Shown: positions 16,177 to 24,524, counted from the stretch's first letter. The stretch is DNA of 58,150 nt from CAXMST01 sp032122625 (GCA_032122625.1 JAQBGG010000091.1:1-58150), one strand, 5' to 3'. The notes: generated by a model not told the origin, from the sequence alone. Made by a program: numbers and translations.

Positions 16177-16195
16177 GCCCGCCGGCGCCGCGGGC
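16177..16195 (+). terminator. Possible hairpin terminator after hisF
   Basis: GCCCGC (16177-16182) pairs with GCGGGC (16190-16195) over a 7-nt loop, followed on the plus strand by a TTCTTCTTCTT-rich stretch that is also the Lys-rich end of the convergent gene. Weak T-run, so modest confidence. Confidence 0.4.
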
Positions 16196-17739
16196 TAGTT
16201 CTTCTTCTTGCCCTTGTTCTTGCCCCGCTTGCGTTTGGCCTTCCCCTTGCCGGCGCCCTTCGATCCGGACTTCTTCTTTGCCTTGCCTTCCGGATTCGGC
16301 TTCGCCTTCGAGCCGGACTTCTTCGTCGCCTTGGTCCCCGGCCCCTCGCTGCCGCCGCCGGCCCCCTCGCCCTGGGACTTGCCCTTGGCGCGGATCCGGC
16401 GGCGCTCGCCGGGAGGGACTATGCCCTTGGTGCCATCGGCGGCCTTGTAGTTGTCAATCTTTATCGGCCTGAAGGCGAGGACCTCGGAGCCGCCGACCAG
16501 GAACAAGCGCTCGCCGTCGGAGACCACGGGGCCGTACTCGCCGGCATCGAACTTGAACACTCGCCTGCCGGAGCCCAGGTCGAAGCCGACGGTGGCGTCA
16601 CCGCTGAAGGTGGAGACGTAGACGACGTCGCCGACCACCGTGGCCGGGCCGCTGACCTGCCCTCCGGGTGCCGCCTTCCAGATCAGCTTGCCGCTCTGGG
16701 CGTCGACCGCGTAAGCGGACCGATCGTGGGAGCCGAAGTAGACGGCGGGCTTCGTTTTCGGCCCATCCGCCGCCGCGACCCCGGAGTAGACGAAGTCCCC
16801 GGCCGAGAAGGTCCAGGCGATCGCGCCCGTTTGGCGGTCGAAGCTGTAGACACGCCCGTCGACGTTGCCGGCGTAGACCCTGCCGAAGGCGACGGCAGGC
16901 GTCGAGTAGAAGCGACCTGTGCGGCCGAGGCCGGCGCCGAGGTCGGAGCTCTGCCAACGGATCGCGCCGTCGGAGGCGCGCAGGGAGTACATCTTGCCCG
17001 CGTAGTCGCCGACGTAGAGAGATCCATCCGCGTAGGCGGGAGCGGCCTTGACCGCGCCGGCGAGATTCGTCTTCCAGATCAGCTTCCCGGTCTGCGCCTT
17101 GAGCGCATAGAACTCGCCCGACTCGCTGCCGAAATACATACGCTCGCCGACGACCAGGGGGGAGGACTCCGCCCGTGACGGTAGATCGTGGGTCCAGAGC
17201 ACCTTGCCGTCCTTTGCCCGCACTCCCAGTGCCTGAGCCGGCTCGAGGTTGACCGCCAGCAGCATCCCTCGCCAGAAAGCGGGGGAGGACGCATTGAGGA
17301 TTCCGAGGCGCTCCTTCCAGAGCACCTTGCCCGTGTCGTTGTTGAGGGAGATGAAGACGCCGTCGTTGTCGATCAGGTACATCCGCTCGCCGACGACGAT
17401 CGGCGCGAACTCGATCAGCTGATCCTGGTCGTACTTCCAGAGTTTGCGGAAGGGAGGGCGGACCTTTTGCGCGTTGAGAAACTTCGTCCGGGCGAGGTCG
17501 TACCCGTATCGCGGCCAATCGGTGCTGCGGTCCTCCGGCGGCTTGCTCTTCGAGGCCAGATCGCCGACCTTGAACGCGGCGTCGGGGTTGGAGACGTCGC
17601 CCGGGCGCTTGACGAAGGCCAACCCCGCGAACACCACCGTCAGCGCGATCACGCCGCAGGTCGCCGAGAGCAGGAGCCGCTCAGCGCCGGTCATTGCCCG
17701 CCATGTGCGTCTGATTCGCTCCATCTGCTGCGGTCCCAT
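16195..17739 (-). CDS. Membrane-anchored PQQ-type beta-propeller protein with Lys-rich tail
   Basis: This 514-aa protein has one membrane helix (about 22-43) and then a BamB-like beta-propeller. Repeats of the type 'G..YALDAQ.GKL.W....G' recur about every 40 residues (for example 'FYALKAQTGKLIWKT', 'YAVDAQSGKLIWKA'). No cofactor or catalytic residues are obvious, so it is more likely a scaffold or binding protein at the outer face of the membrane. The last 80 residues are Lys/Gly/Ser-rich. ATG 17739 is used; ATG 17724 is an equally reasonable start. It is divergent from cca with a 17-bp gap. Confidence 0.82.
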   Translation of the reverse strand: MGPQQMERIRRTWRAMTGAERLLLSATCGVIALTVVFAGLAFVKRPGDVSNPDAAFKVGDLASKSKPPEDRSTDWPRYGYDLARTKFLNAQKVRPPFRKLWKYDQDQLIEFAPIVVGERMYLIDNDGVFISLNNDTGKVLWKERLGILNASSPAFWRGMLLAVNLEPAQALGVRAKDGKVLWTHDLPSRAESSPLVVGERMYFGSESGEFYALKAQTGKLIWKTNLAGAVKAAPAYADGSLYVGDYAGKMYSLRASDGAIRWQSSDLGAGLGRTGRFYSTPAVAFGRVYAGNVDGRVYSFDRQTGAIAWTFSAGDFVYSGVAAADGPKTKPAVYFGSHDRSAYAVDAQSGKLIWKAAPGGQVSGPATVVGDVVYVSTFSGDATVGFDLGSGRRVFKFDAGEYGPVVSDGERLFLVGGSEVLAFRPIKIDNYKAADGTKGIVPPGERRRIRAKGKSQGEGAGGGSEGPGTKATKKSGSKAKPNPEGKAKKKSGSKGAGKGKAKRKRGKNKGKKKN

Positions 17740-17756
17740 GCTAAGGCTGGAGCCTC

Positions 17757-18890
17757 ATGGAACCTTCAAGCGACGCGCTCTCCCTGCGGCAGCTGATCGC
17801 TGAGGCCGTCCCGGCGGCGCTGATCGACGGGCTCACGGGCACCCCCGCCTACCTGGTCGGAGGCGCGCTCCGGGACGCTCTTGACGGTCGGCAGCCGGCC
17901 GAGGTCGACGTCGCGGTCGAGGGCGAACTCGGCCCGATTCTCGATCGGCTCGGCCTCGAGGCCTGCAGCCACGAGCGCTTCGGCACCGCATCGCTGCAGA
18001 TCGGCGGCCGTCAAGTCGACCTCGCTCGCACCCGCCGCGAGAGCTATTCGCGGCCCGGGGCGCTCCCGGACGTCGCCCCGGCACCGATCCGGACCGACCT
18101 CGCCCGCCGCGACTTCACCGTCAACGCGATGGCGGTGCCGCTGCAGGGGGAACCCGAGCTGCTCGACCCCTACGACGGCTTCGTCGACCTCGGCGCCCGA
18201 GTCCTGCGCGTGATCCACCCCGGGTCCTTCCGCGACGATCCGACCCGCGCACTGCGGGCTGCCCGCTATGTGGCCCGGCTCGACCTTGCGCTCGAGCCCG
18301 AGACCGAACAGTTGCTCTTGCAGACCGACCTCAGCGGCGTCAGCAGGGACCGCATCGATGCCAACCTATTGAGGCTTGCTGAGGAGGCCGAGGCGGTCAG
18401 AGGCTTTGAGCTTCTCGACCGCTGGAGGCTGCTGGAGCTCGGAGGCGAGCGCCTGGCGCTCCTCAGGTCCGTCGCCGAGCTGCTCCGGATCGAGCCCTGG
18501 GCGGGCCTGCTGCCGCGCGCTCGGGGTCTGCTCGATACCGCCCTGGCCGAGCCGGAACGCCTGGAGACCGCCCGGTCGCTGGCTGCGCTCGACGGCGCCC
18601 AACCGGCTTCCGCGCTCTTCCGCGCGGCCGAGGGAAAGGACGACGGCCTGCTGCTGCTGGCCCGCGCGCTCGGGGCCGACTGGCTCGACCAGCACGTCAG
18701 CGAATGGCGACGCATCCGTCTCCGCATCGACGGCTCCAACCTGATCGCCGCCGGGGTCGGGGAGGGACCCGAGATCGGCCTCGGGCTGCGGGCTGCGTTC
18801 GCGGCTCGGATCGACGGCCGGGTCGATGCCGACCCGGAGGCAGAGCTCGAGGCCGCGCTGGCGGCAATCCGAGCCGCCGGCGGGATCTGA
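17757..18890 (+). CDS. cca: CCA tRNA nucleotidyltransferase / poly(A) polymerase family protein
   Basis: This 377-aa class-II nucleotidyltransferase probably adds or repairs the tRNA 3' CCA end. 'YLVGGALRDALDG' (GG35-36, RD39-40), 'FGTASLQIGGRQVDLARTRRE', 'RRDFTVNAMAV' and 'DDPTRALRAARYVARL' (nucleotide-recognition region) are clear. The usual DxD metal motif reads E49-V-D51, a conservative change. No HD domain is attached. Start ATG 17757; a TAAGGC hexamer 9 nt upstream is a weak -10 candidate. Confidence 0.9.
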   Translation: MEPSSDALSLRQLIAEAVPAALIDGLTGTPAYLVGGALRDALDGRQPAEVDVAVEGELGPILDRLGLEACSHERFGTASLQIGGRQVDLARTRRESYSRPGALPDVAPAPIRTDLARRDFTVNAMAVPLQGEPELLDPYDGFVDLGARVLRVIHPGSFRDDPTRALRAARYVARLDLALEPETEQLLLQTDLSGVSRDRIDANLLRLAEEAEAVRGFELLDRWRLLELGGERLALLRSVAELLRIEPWAGLLPRARGLLDTALAEPERLETARSLAALDGAQPASALFRAAEGKDDGLLLLARALGADWLDQHVSEWRRIRLRIDGSNLIAAGVGEGPEIGLGLRAAFAARIDGRVDADPEAELEAALAAIRAAGGI

Positions 18891-18902
18891 GATCGTCTGC
18901 CG

Positions 18903-19643
18903 ATGATCTGGCTCGAGCGGAACGAGGTGCGATGGCTTCAAGCCGAAATGCCAGGAGCAACGGCTGCCTTCACCACCCGGCTCGGAGGCGTCAGCGTCGC
19001 GCCGTGGGATCAACTCAACCTCGGGGTGCTGACCGGAGACGCTGAGGACTCGGTCCGCGATAACCGGGCCCGGATGGCTGCCGCGATCGGCATCGACGCC
19101 GATCGCGTTGTTATCGGCCGCCAGGTTCACGGCGCCGAGATCGCCGCCCACGCAGCCCCACAGTCGCCCGCGCCCTTCTCGACGCCCGGGTACGATCCGC
19201 CGGAGGTCGACGGCCACCACACCGGCGAATCCGGCCTGGCGCTGCTCGTCTTCGTCGCCGACTGCCTGCCGATCGCCTTATCGGGGGCAGACGGCGTGGC
19301 GATGTTGCATGGCGGATGGCGCGGCCTCGCCGGCGGGATCGTCGAACGCGGGGTGGAGGCCGTCGCCGCCACCGACGCCAGGGTCGGCCCTGCAATAGGG
19401 CCCTGCTGCTACGAGGTGGGCGATGAGGTAGTAGCCGCATTCGAGCCCCTCGGCGGGGATATCGCAACCGCTCGGAGGCTCGATCTGCCTGAAGTCGCGC
19501 GACGCCTGCTCGAGCGCGCGGGGGTCGGGCGGATCGAGGTCAGCGACCTCTGCACGCGCTGTAACCCGGAGCTCTTCTTCTCACACCGCGGGCAGGGGCC
19601 CGAAACGGGCCGCCAGGCCGGGATCGTTTGGCGGAAGCCCTGA
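18903..19643 (+). CDS. pgeF: Peptidoglycan editing factor / YfiH-type laccase-fold protein
   Basis: This 246-aa protein is of the Cu-oxidase_4 (YfiH/YlmD) family. The metal-site triad His76 ('RQVHGAEI'), Cys121 ('VADCLPIAL') and His136 ('LHGGWRGLAGG') is complete. Family members remove misincorporated residues from peptidoglycan precursors or act on purine nucleosides. Gene order pgeF-yggS-sepF is conserved downstream of ftsZ in many Gram-positives; here cca precedes it 12 bp upstream and ftsZ is not in the window. The stop overlaps the next ATG (TGATG). Confidence 0.93.
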   Translation: MIWLERNEVRWLQAEMPGATAAFTTRLGGVSVAPWDQLNLGVLTGDAEDSVRDNRARMAAAIGIDADRVVIGRQVHGAEIAAHAAPQSPAPFSTPGYDPPEVDGHHTGESGLALLVFVADCLPIALSGADGVAMLHGGWRGLAGGIVERGVEAVAATDARVGPAIGPCCYEVGDEVVAAFEPLGGDIATARRLDLPEVARRLLERAGVGRIEVSDLCTRCNPELFFSHRGQGPETGRQAGIVWRKP

Positions 19644-20275
19644 TGGCCGGCTTGATCCATGGCCTCGAGCCGGCCAAGATCAAGGCCAACCTGGAGCGGA
19701 TCCAGGCGACCTGCGGCGACCGAGTCGAGATCCTCGCCGCGAGCAAGTACGTGCCGGTCGAGGAGATGGGCGCGCTTGCGGAGGCGGGCGTCACCCTCGT
19801 CGGGGAGAACCGCCAGCAGGACCTCGAGGCCAAGCGGGAGCGGTGGGCCGAGAGCTTCACCTGGGACTTCATCGGCAACCTGCAGAGCCGCAAGGTCAAA
19901 CGCCTACTGCCGCAGATCCGCCTCCTGCACTCGCTCTGCACCGACAGCGTGCTCGCCCAGCTCGGCACCCATGCCGACCCCGAGACCGAGGTGCTCGTCC
20001 AGGTAAACGTGGCCGGCGAGGAGGGCAAGGGGGGAGTCTCTGAAACGGATCTGGGCCGTTTCATCGAGCGCTGCCCGGTCCGCGTTGTAGGCCTTTCGAC
20101 GATGCCCCCGTTCACGACCGAGGCCGAATCCTCGCGCCGGTACTTCGCCCGGCTTGCCGAGCTCGCGGCCGAACACGACCTGAGCAGACTCTCGATGGGC
20201 ACGAGCCAAGATTGGCCCGTGGCGGTCGAGGAGGGTGCGACGATCGTCCGCATCGGCGCCTCGCTCTACACCTGA
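19643..20275 (+). CDS. yggS: YggS family pyridoxal phosphate homeostasis protein
   Basis: This 210-aa single-domain PLP-binding barrel resembles the alanine racemase N-terminal domain. The PLP lysine lies in 'ILAASKYVPVEEM'; 'LVGENRQQDLEAK', 'DFIGNLQSRKVKRL' and 'LSMGTSQDWPVAVEEGATIVRIG' are family blocks. Usual SMGMSxD is SMGTSQD here. It buffers PLP and affects amino-acid metabolism, without known enzymatic activity. ATG 19643 overlaps the pgeF stop and has GGCGGAAG upstream; TTG 19628 is a less likely start. Confidence 0.93.
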   Translation: MAGLIHGLEPAKIKANLERIQATCGDRVEILAASKYVPVEEMGALAEAGVTLVGENRQQDLEAKRERWAESFTWDFIGNLQSRKVKRLLPQIRLLHSLCTDSVLAQLGTHADPETEVLVQVNVAGEEGKGGVSETDLGRFIERCPVRVVGLSTMPPFTTEAESSRRYFARLAELAAEHDLSRLSMGTSQDWPVAVEEGATIVRIGASLYT

Positions 20276-20345
20276 GACGCCATCCCAGGCGGAGGCAAGC
20301 TGCCGCCCACGGCCAAGCACTCGCCTCGGCAAAGCCCCTCGGCGT

Positions 20346-20351
20346 CATAAT
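20346..20351 (+). promoter_or_regulatory. Putative -10 element upstream of sepF
   Basis: CATAAT, 43 nt before the sepF ATG, with no convincing -35. It would give an mRNA with a leader of about 35 nt. Confidence 0.35.
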
Positions 20352-20394
20352 CTGACAAGGAGATCCCCGACCTGCAGCGAAAAAGGCGCGAAGA

Positions 20395-20946
20395 ATGGCC
20401 TTGAGAGACACATGGCACCGGGCGCTCGTTTACTTCGGCTTGGCCGACGACCCGGAGTACCGCTACGACGAGAGCGAGCCGGAGTACTACGAGCCGGACA
20501 CGGTCAGCGAGGATGCCGCACCGGCCCCCGCACCCCGGCGTCAACGAGGAGGCTCCAACGTGAGAAGGCTGCGACGGGACGACGTCAGCGAAATCGACGA
20601 CATCTTCAGCGACGACGACGGTCCCGCGCCCCGGCGTCAGCTGAGGCCCGTCTCCAACGGTGGTGACAACGTCCAGGTCCACTTCGTCACCCCGCGCAAC
20701 TTCAACGATGCGCAGGAGATCGCCGACAAGTTCAAGCGCAGCGTGCCGGTGATCCTCAACCTGCAGGCGGCCTCGACCGAGCTCTCGAAGCGGATGATCG
20801 ACTTCGGCTCCGGGCTCACCTACGCGCTTGACGGTGGTATGCAGAAGATCGCCGAAAAGACCTTCCTGCTGACGCCGGCCAACGTCGAGGTCTCGGCCGA
20901 GGAGAAGGCCCGTCTCGTCGAGAAGGGCTTCTTCAATCAGAGCTGA
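20395..20946 (+). CDS. sepF: Cell division protein SepF
   Basis: SepF (183 aa) binds FtsZ and the membrane and acts as the FtsA substitute in actinobacteria. The N-terminal 'TWHRALVYFGLADDPEYRYDE' includes the membrane-binding amphipathic helix, then an acidic Pro/Arg-rich linker, then the folded SepF domain (about 92-175: 'VHFVTPRNFNDAQEIADKF', 'VPVILNLQ', 'RMIDFGSGLTYALDGGMQKI'). Start ATG 20395 has GCGCGAAGA directly upstream. It lies 119 bp after yggS with its own putative promoter. Confidence 0.95.
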   Translation: MALRDTWHRALVYFGLADDPEYRYDESEPEYYEPDTVSEDAAPAPAPRRQRGGSNVRRLRRDDVSEIDDIFSDDDGPAPRRQLRPVSNGGDNVQVHFVTPRNFNDAQEIADKFKRSVPVILNLQAASTELSKRMIDFGSGLTYALDGGMQKIAEKTFLLTPANVEVSAEEKARLVEKGFFNQS

Positions 20947-20995
20947 GTCCCCGGCGGCGCCGTTCGGCGTCCACTGCCCGCGGGATTCATTGATC

Positions 20996-21001
20996 TAGGC
21001 T
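20996..21001 (+). promoter_or_regulatory. Putative -10 element, leaderless proC
   Basis: TAGGCT lies 7 nt before ATG 21009; no Shine-Dalgarno sequence. Confidence 0.5.
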
Positions 21002-21008
21002 TGGCGCG

Positions 21009-21776
21009 ATGAAGGTCGGTTTCGCCGGATCAGGGAACATGGCCGCGGCGATGGCCCGCGGCTTTCGTGCGCGCGGAGGGCCCGAGATGATGCTCTTCAG
21101 CGACGCCGGCTCCGGCCGGGCAGCCGGCCTGGCCACCGAGCTCGGCGGCGAGGCAGTGGCGTCGCTGGGGGCACTTGGTGCCGGCAGCGACGCAATCGTG
21201 CTGGCCGTCAAGCCGGCGGCGCTGAGCCAGGCCGGGGAGGCGCTCGGCAACTACTCCGGCCCAGTCGTCTCAGTGCTGGGCGCGACCACAGTCGCTCAGC
21301 TCGAGGCGGCCTTCCCGGCGGCGAGCGTGCTGCGGGCGATGCCCAATGTCGCAGTCGAGGTCGGGCGCGGCGTCATCTGTCATGCGCCGCCGGCCGATGC
21401 GGCCTCACTTCTGCCGGTGCTGGAACTGCTCGGCAGGATCGCGAACCTGGTCGAGATCCCCGAAGCTCAACTCGACGCCGCGACCGCCGTGATGGGCTGC
21501 GCCGGCGCCTACCTGGCGTTCGCCTGCGAGGCGCTCGCCGATGCGGGCGTCGAGGCCGGCCTCGACGTGGAGCTCAGCAACCGCCTCGTCGGCCTGACCG
21601 CGGCGGGAACCGGCGAGCTGCTTCTGACGCACGACCCGCGGGCGCTGCAGGAGGCGATCGCCTCCCCCGGTGGCAGCACCGAGGCGGGATTGGAGGCTCT
21701 CGCCGAGCATGGGGCCCGGGAGGCGTTCACTGCGGCGGTAGAGGCCTCGCTGGAGCGGATGGCGGGCAAGCGATGA
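21009..21776 (+). CDS. proC: Pyrroline-5-carboxylate reductase
   Basis: ProC (255 aa) reduces pyrroline-5-carboxylate to proline with NAD(P)H. The N-terminal Rossmann motif 'VGFAGSGNMAAAMARGF', 'VLAVKPAA' and 'RAMPNVAVEVGRG' are present; the C-terminal substrate loop 'LQEAIASPGGSTEAGLEAL' matches the family HxxxxxPGGTT region, with Ser for Thr. It heads a coupled run proC-yggT-lspA-rluD (each pair overlapping by 4 nt). Probably leaderless. Confidence 0.94.
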   Translation: MKVGFAGSGNMAAAMARGFRARGGPEMMLFSDAGSGRAAGLATELGGEAVASLGALGAGSDAIVLAVKPAALSQAGEALGNYSGPVVSVLGATTVAQLEAAFPAASVLRAMPNVAVEVGRGVICHAPPADAASLLPVLELLGRIANLVEIPEAQLDAATAVMGCAGAYLAFACEALADAGVEAGLDVELSNRLVGLTAAGTGELLLTHDPRALQEAIASPGGSTEAGLEALAEHGAREAFTAAVEASLERMAGKR

Positions 21777-22093
21777 GCGCGATCCTCACGGCCCTGACCC
21801 GCAATGACCTGGCCCAGTACGTCGACTCGCTGTTCCTGATCTACATCATCTTGATCTTCGCCCGGATCGTGCTCTCCTGGGTGATCACATTCCGTGGCTC
21901 AATCCCCTACAACCCCGTGCTGCGCGCCGTGACGAGCTTCATCGAGCAGGTCGTCGACCCCTATCTCAACCTGTTCAGACGCTTCCTGCCTCCGATCGGG
22001 GGCTCCCGAATGGCGCTCGACCTGAGCCCGATCATCGGCATCCTCGCGCTCGTGCTCCTACAGGGGATCATCGTCGGGCTGATCAACGAGTGA
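21773..22093 (+). CDS. yggT: YggT family membrane protein
   Basis: This 106-aa integral membrane protein has two hydrophobic segments (about 16-37 and 82-103). The conserved YggT core 'RIVLSWV......YNPVLRAVTSFIEQVVDPYLNLFRRFLPP' lies between them. Family members sit beside sepF and are implicated in osmotic and division-site functions, but the biochemical role is unknown. ATG overlaps the proC stop (ATGA). Confidence 0.92.
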   Translation: MSAILTALTRNDLAQYVDSLFLIYIILIFARIVLSWVITFRGSIPYNPVLRAVTSFIEQVVDPYLNLFRRFLPPIGGSRMALDLSPIIGILALVLLQGIIVGLINE

Positions 22094-22629
22094 CCGTAAA
22101 CGGCAAGGGACTCGGCCGGGCCGGCCTTGTGGCCCTGGCCGCGCTCGGCCTCGATCAACTGAGCAAGGCGGTGGTCCGCTCAGAGATCAGCCCCGGTGAG
22201 CAGATCGACTTCATCCTCGGAATCGACTGGGTCCGGGTCGGAAACGACGGCATCGCCTTCGGACTGTTCGACAACGCCGGAGCCGGCGTGCTGGTGGCTG
22301 CCGCCGCGTCGTTCACCCTGCTTCTGGGTTACTTCCTGCTAAGCAGCGACCGGGCCGGCCTCTGGCTGCCGATCGGCCTGCTCGCCGGTGGCGCCCTCGG
22401 CAACCTAATCGACCGCATCGCGCACGGTGCGGTGACCGACTTCATCGACCTCCCCCGTTGGCCGGCCTTCAATGTCGCCGATATCGAGATAACCGTGGGC
22501 GTGATCCTCATGACCCTCCTGTACCTGCGCGACCCGGACCCCGGAGCGGCGGCCACCGACGGCGAGGACGACTCCACGAGCGAGACGGATACGCCGGTCG
22601 GCGGCGAGACCCGGGGGGCGGACGGTTGA
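22090..22629 (+). CDS. lspA: Lipoprotein signal peptidase
   Basis: LspA (179 aa) cleaves lipoprotein signal peptides in the membrane. Four hydrophobic segments and both catalytic Asp motifs are seen: Asp117 in 'HGAVTDFIDL' and Asp131 in 'PAFNVADIEITVG', with 'GALGNLIDRI' just before. The C-terminal 30 residues are acidic and low complexity. GTG start overlaps yggT (GTGA) and the TGA overlaps the rluD TTG. Confidence 0.95.
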   Translation: MTVNGKGLGRAGLVALAALGLDQLSKAVVRSEISPGEQIDFILGIDWVRVGNDGIAFGLFDNAGAGVLVAAAASFTLLLGYFLLSSDRAGLWLPIGLLAGGALGNLIDRIAHGAVTDFIDLPRWPAFNVADIEITVGVILMTLLYLRDPDPGAAATDGEDDSTSETDTPVGGETRGADG

Positions 22630-23324
22630 GCGTCCCGGAGCCGCGGATCGTCTACAGCGACGAGTGGCTCGCCGTGGTCGAGAAGCCGGCTGGACTGATC
22701 GTCCACCCGGCTCCCGGGCACCACGGTCCGACGCTGGTCGAGGCGCTTGCCGATCTCCTCGGCGGCGGCCCCGACCCGGCGCGACCGGGGATCGTCCACC
22801 GGCTTGACCGCGACACCTCGGGCCTGCTGCTGGTCGCCCGGACCGACGAATCCCACAGCGCCCTGGCGAAGGCGATCGCGGCGCGACAGGTCGGGCGTGA
22901 GTACGTAGCCCTGGTCGAGGGTTGTCCCGCGTCGCGGACGGGCACGATCGACGCCCCGCTGGGGCGCGACCACCGCTCCCCTCAGCGGATCGTCGTCGGC
23001 GGCCGGCGTCCACGCGATGCGGTAACCCACTTCGAGGTCCGCGAGCGGGTCGGCCGCGACACGCTCCTCGACATCAGGCTCGAGACCGGCCGAACCCACC
23101 AGATCCGCGCCCACCTCGCAGCGATCGGGCATCCGATCTGCGGTGACCCGACGTACGGGCGAGCGGGCACCCACGGCCTGCGGCGGCAGTTCCTCCATGC
23201 CCGTCGGCTGAGCTTCAAGCACCCCGCCGACGGCACCGAGCTGAGCTTCGAGAGCGAGCTTCCTGCTGACCTTGCGGCTGCGCTGGCGGAGGCCTCGTCG
23301 CCCACGGCGGGGCAGGAGCGATGA
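22626..23324 (+). CDS. RluA-family pseudouridine synthase without S4 domain
   Basis: This 232-aa enzyme isomerises uridine in RNA, by lspA-rluD context probably 23S rRNA. Catalytic Asp is in 'HRLDRDTSGLLLVAR'; 'LETGRTHQIRAHLAAIGHPICGDPTYG' is the second family block. The protein begins directly at the catalytic fold ('IVYSDEWLAVVEKPAGL'), so the N-terminal S4 RNA-binding domain of RluD is missing. An S4 domain cannot be hidden upstream because that DNA is lspA in another frame. TTG 22626 overlaps the lspA stop (TTGA). Confidence 0.9.
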   Translation: MSVPEPRIVYSDEWLAVVEKPAGLIVHPAPGHHGPTLVEALADLLGGGPDPARPGIVHRLDRDTSGLLLVARTDESHSALAKAIAARQVGREYVALVEGCPASRTGTIDAPLGRDHRSPQRIVVGGRRPRDAVTHFEVRERVGRDTLLDIRLETGRTHQIRAHLAAIGHPICGDPTYGRAGTHGLRRQFLHARRLSFKHPADGTELSFESELPADLAAALAEASSPTAGQER

Positions 23325-23450
23325 TCCCGGCTAAGATCCGCCGCAAACCGTAATCGGTCCCCGCCGCGACACGGGCCCTGCCCGGCCTCGAGCCGGGTCC
23401 CCGCGAAGCCGCGCCCGGACCGTTAACTAGACCAACCAGTAAGGGAATCA
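23325..23450 (+). promoter_or_regulatory. rpsB 5' leader with promoter-like hexamer and hairpin
   Basis: This 126-nt gap holds TAAGAT (23332-23337) as a possible -10 and an inverted repeat CCCGGC(23381-23386)/GCCGGG(23392-23397) with a 5-nt loop. It ends with a Shine-Dalgarno-like AAGGGAA before ATG 23451. A long structured leader is compatible with ribosomal-protein autoregulation, but I cannot match it to a known S2 leader family. Confidence 0.4.
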
Positions 23451-24524
23451 ATGGCTGACGTAGGCATCAAAGAGCTGCTCGAATCGGGAGTTCATTTCGG
23501 GCACCAGACGCGGCGCTGGGACCCCAGCATGCGTCGGTATATCCACGGCGAGCGGGACGGGATCCATGTGATCGACCTACTGCAGACCGAGAAGCTGCTC
23601 GCGCAGGCGACCGAGTTCGCCTCCGAGCTGGCCGGGCGCGGAGGCAAAGTCCTCTTTGTCGGAACAAAGAAGCAGGCGCGCGACTCCGTCGAGGAGTGGG
23701 CCACCAAGAGCGGCATGCCGTACGTCTCGCGGCGCTGGCTCGGCGGTCTCTTGACCAACTTCCACACGATCAGCAAGCGAATCAACCGCCTGCACGAGCT
23801 CAGCGATCTCGAGACGGACGGCCAGCTCGCGCTGCTGCCGACCAAGGAGCGAATGAAGATGGAGGCCGAGCTGGCAAAGCTCGAGTTCAATCTCGGCGGC
23901 GTCCGCGACATGCAGAAGGTGCCCGACGCAATTGTCGTCATCGACCTCACCAGTGAGGAGATCGCCGTCGCCGAGGCCACCCGCCTCGGGATCCCGATCA
24001 TCGGTCTCGTTGACACCAACTGCAACCCGCGACCGGTCGACTTCGTGATCCCGGGCAACGACGATGCGATCCGATCCTGCGATCTGATCATCCGCACCCT
24101 GGGCGAATCGATCCTCAGTTCGGCGAGCGTCTGGCAAGCGGCAGAGGATGCACGCCACAAGCGGGAGGACGAGGAGCGCCAGCGCCGCGAGGCGGAGGAG
24201 CGCCAGCGCCGCGAGGAAGAGGCTGCTCGCAAGGCCGAGGCCGAGGCGAAGGCCAAGGCACTGCAGGCGGCACAGGCAGCGCAGGCGAAGCCCGGGGGAA
24301 GCGGCGGCGGTGAGCAGGGTGGTGGCCCGGCCAAGGGCCGTCCAGCTCAGCGCAAGGCGCCCGAGAAGCCGGTGCCCGTGGCCCAGCAGGCGAAGCCGGC
24401 CGCGGCGCCTGCGGCTCCGAAGGCAGCCGCCAAGCCTGAGGCAGCTGAAGCATCTGAGGCTCCTGACGCGCCCAGCGCGCCTGAAACCGCAGCGCCCGCG
24501 GAGAAGAAGGTCGAGAGCAAGTGA
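23451..24524 (+). CDS. rpsB: 30S ribosomal protein S2 with long C-terminal extension
   Basis: Residues 1-225 are a typical S2: 'LLESGVHFGHQTRRWDP', 'KQARDSVEEWATKSGMPYV' and 'IPIIGLVDTNCNP'. The protein continues to 357 aa with a Glu/Arg-rich coiled-coil-like segment (about 230-270) and an Ala/Pro/Lys-rich disordered tail, about 100 residues beyond most S2 proteins. Such tails occur in some actinobacteria. It heads rpsB-tsf-pyrH-frr-uppS-cdsA, and its stop overlaps the tsf GTG. Confidence 0.97.
   Translation: MADVGIKELLESGVHFGHQTRRWDPSMRRYIHGERDGIHVIDLLQTEKLLAQATEFASELAGRGGKVLFVGTKKQARDSVEEWATKSGMPYVSRRWLGGLLTNFHTISKRINRLHELSDLETDGQLALLPTKERMKMEAELAKLEFNLGGVRDMQKVPDAIVVIDLTSEEIAVAEATRLGIPIIGLVDTNCNPRPVDFVIPGNDDAIRSCDLIIRTLGESILSSASVWQAAEDARHKREDEERQRREAEERQRREEEAARKAEAEAKAKALQAAQAAQAKPGGSGGGEQGGGPAKGRPAQRKAPEKPVPVAQQAKPAAAPAAPKAAAKPEAAEASEAPDAPSAPETAAPAEKKVESK

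Noticed and set aside
22458..22625. Upstream extension of the pseudouridine synthase that could hold an S4 domain
   Set aside because: The DNA is lspA in another frame and its translation has no S4-like pattern.
23325..23450. Known S2-leader autoregulatory RNA
   Set aside because: Only one short hairpin is visible; no match to a described leader could be made by eye.
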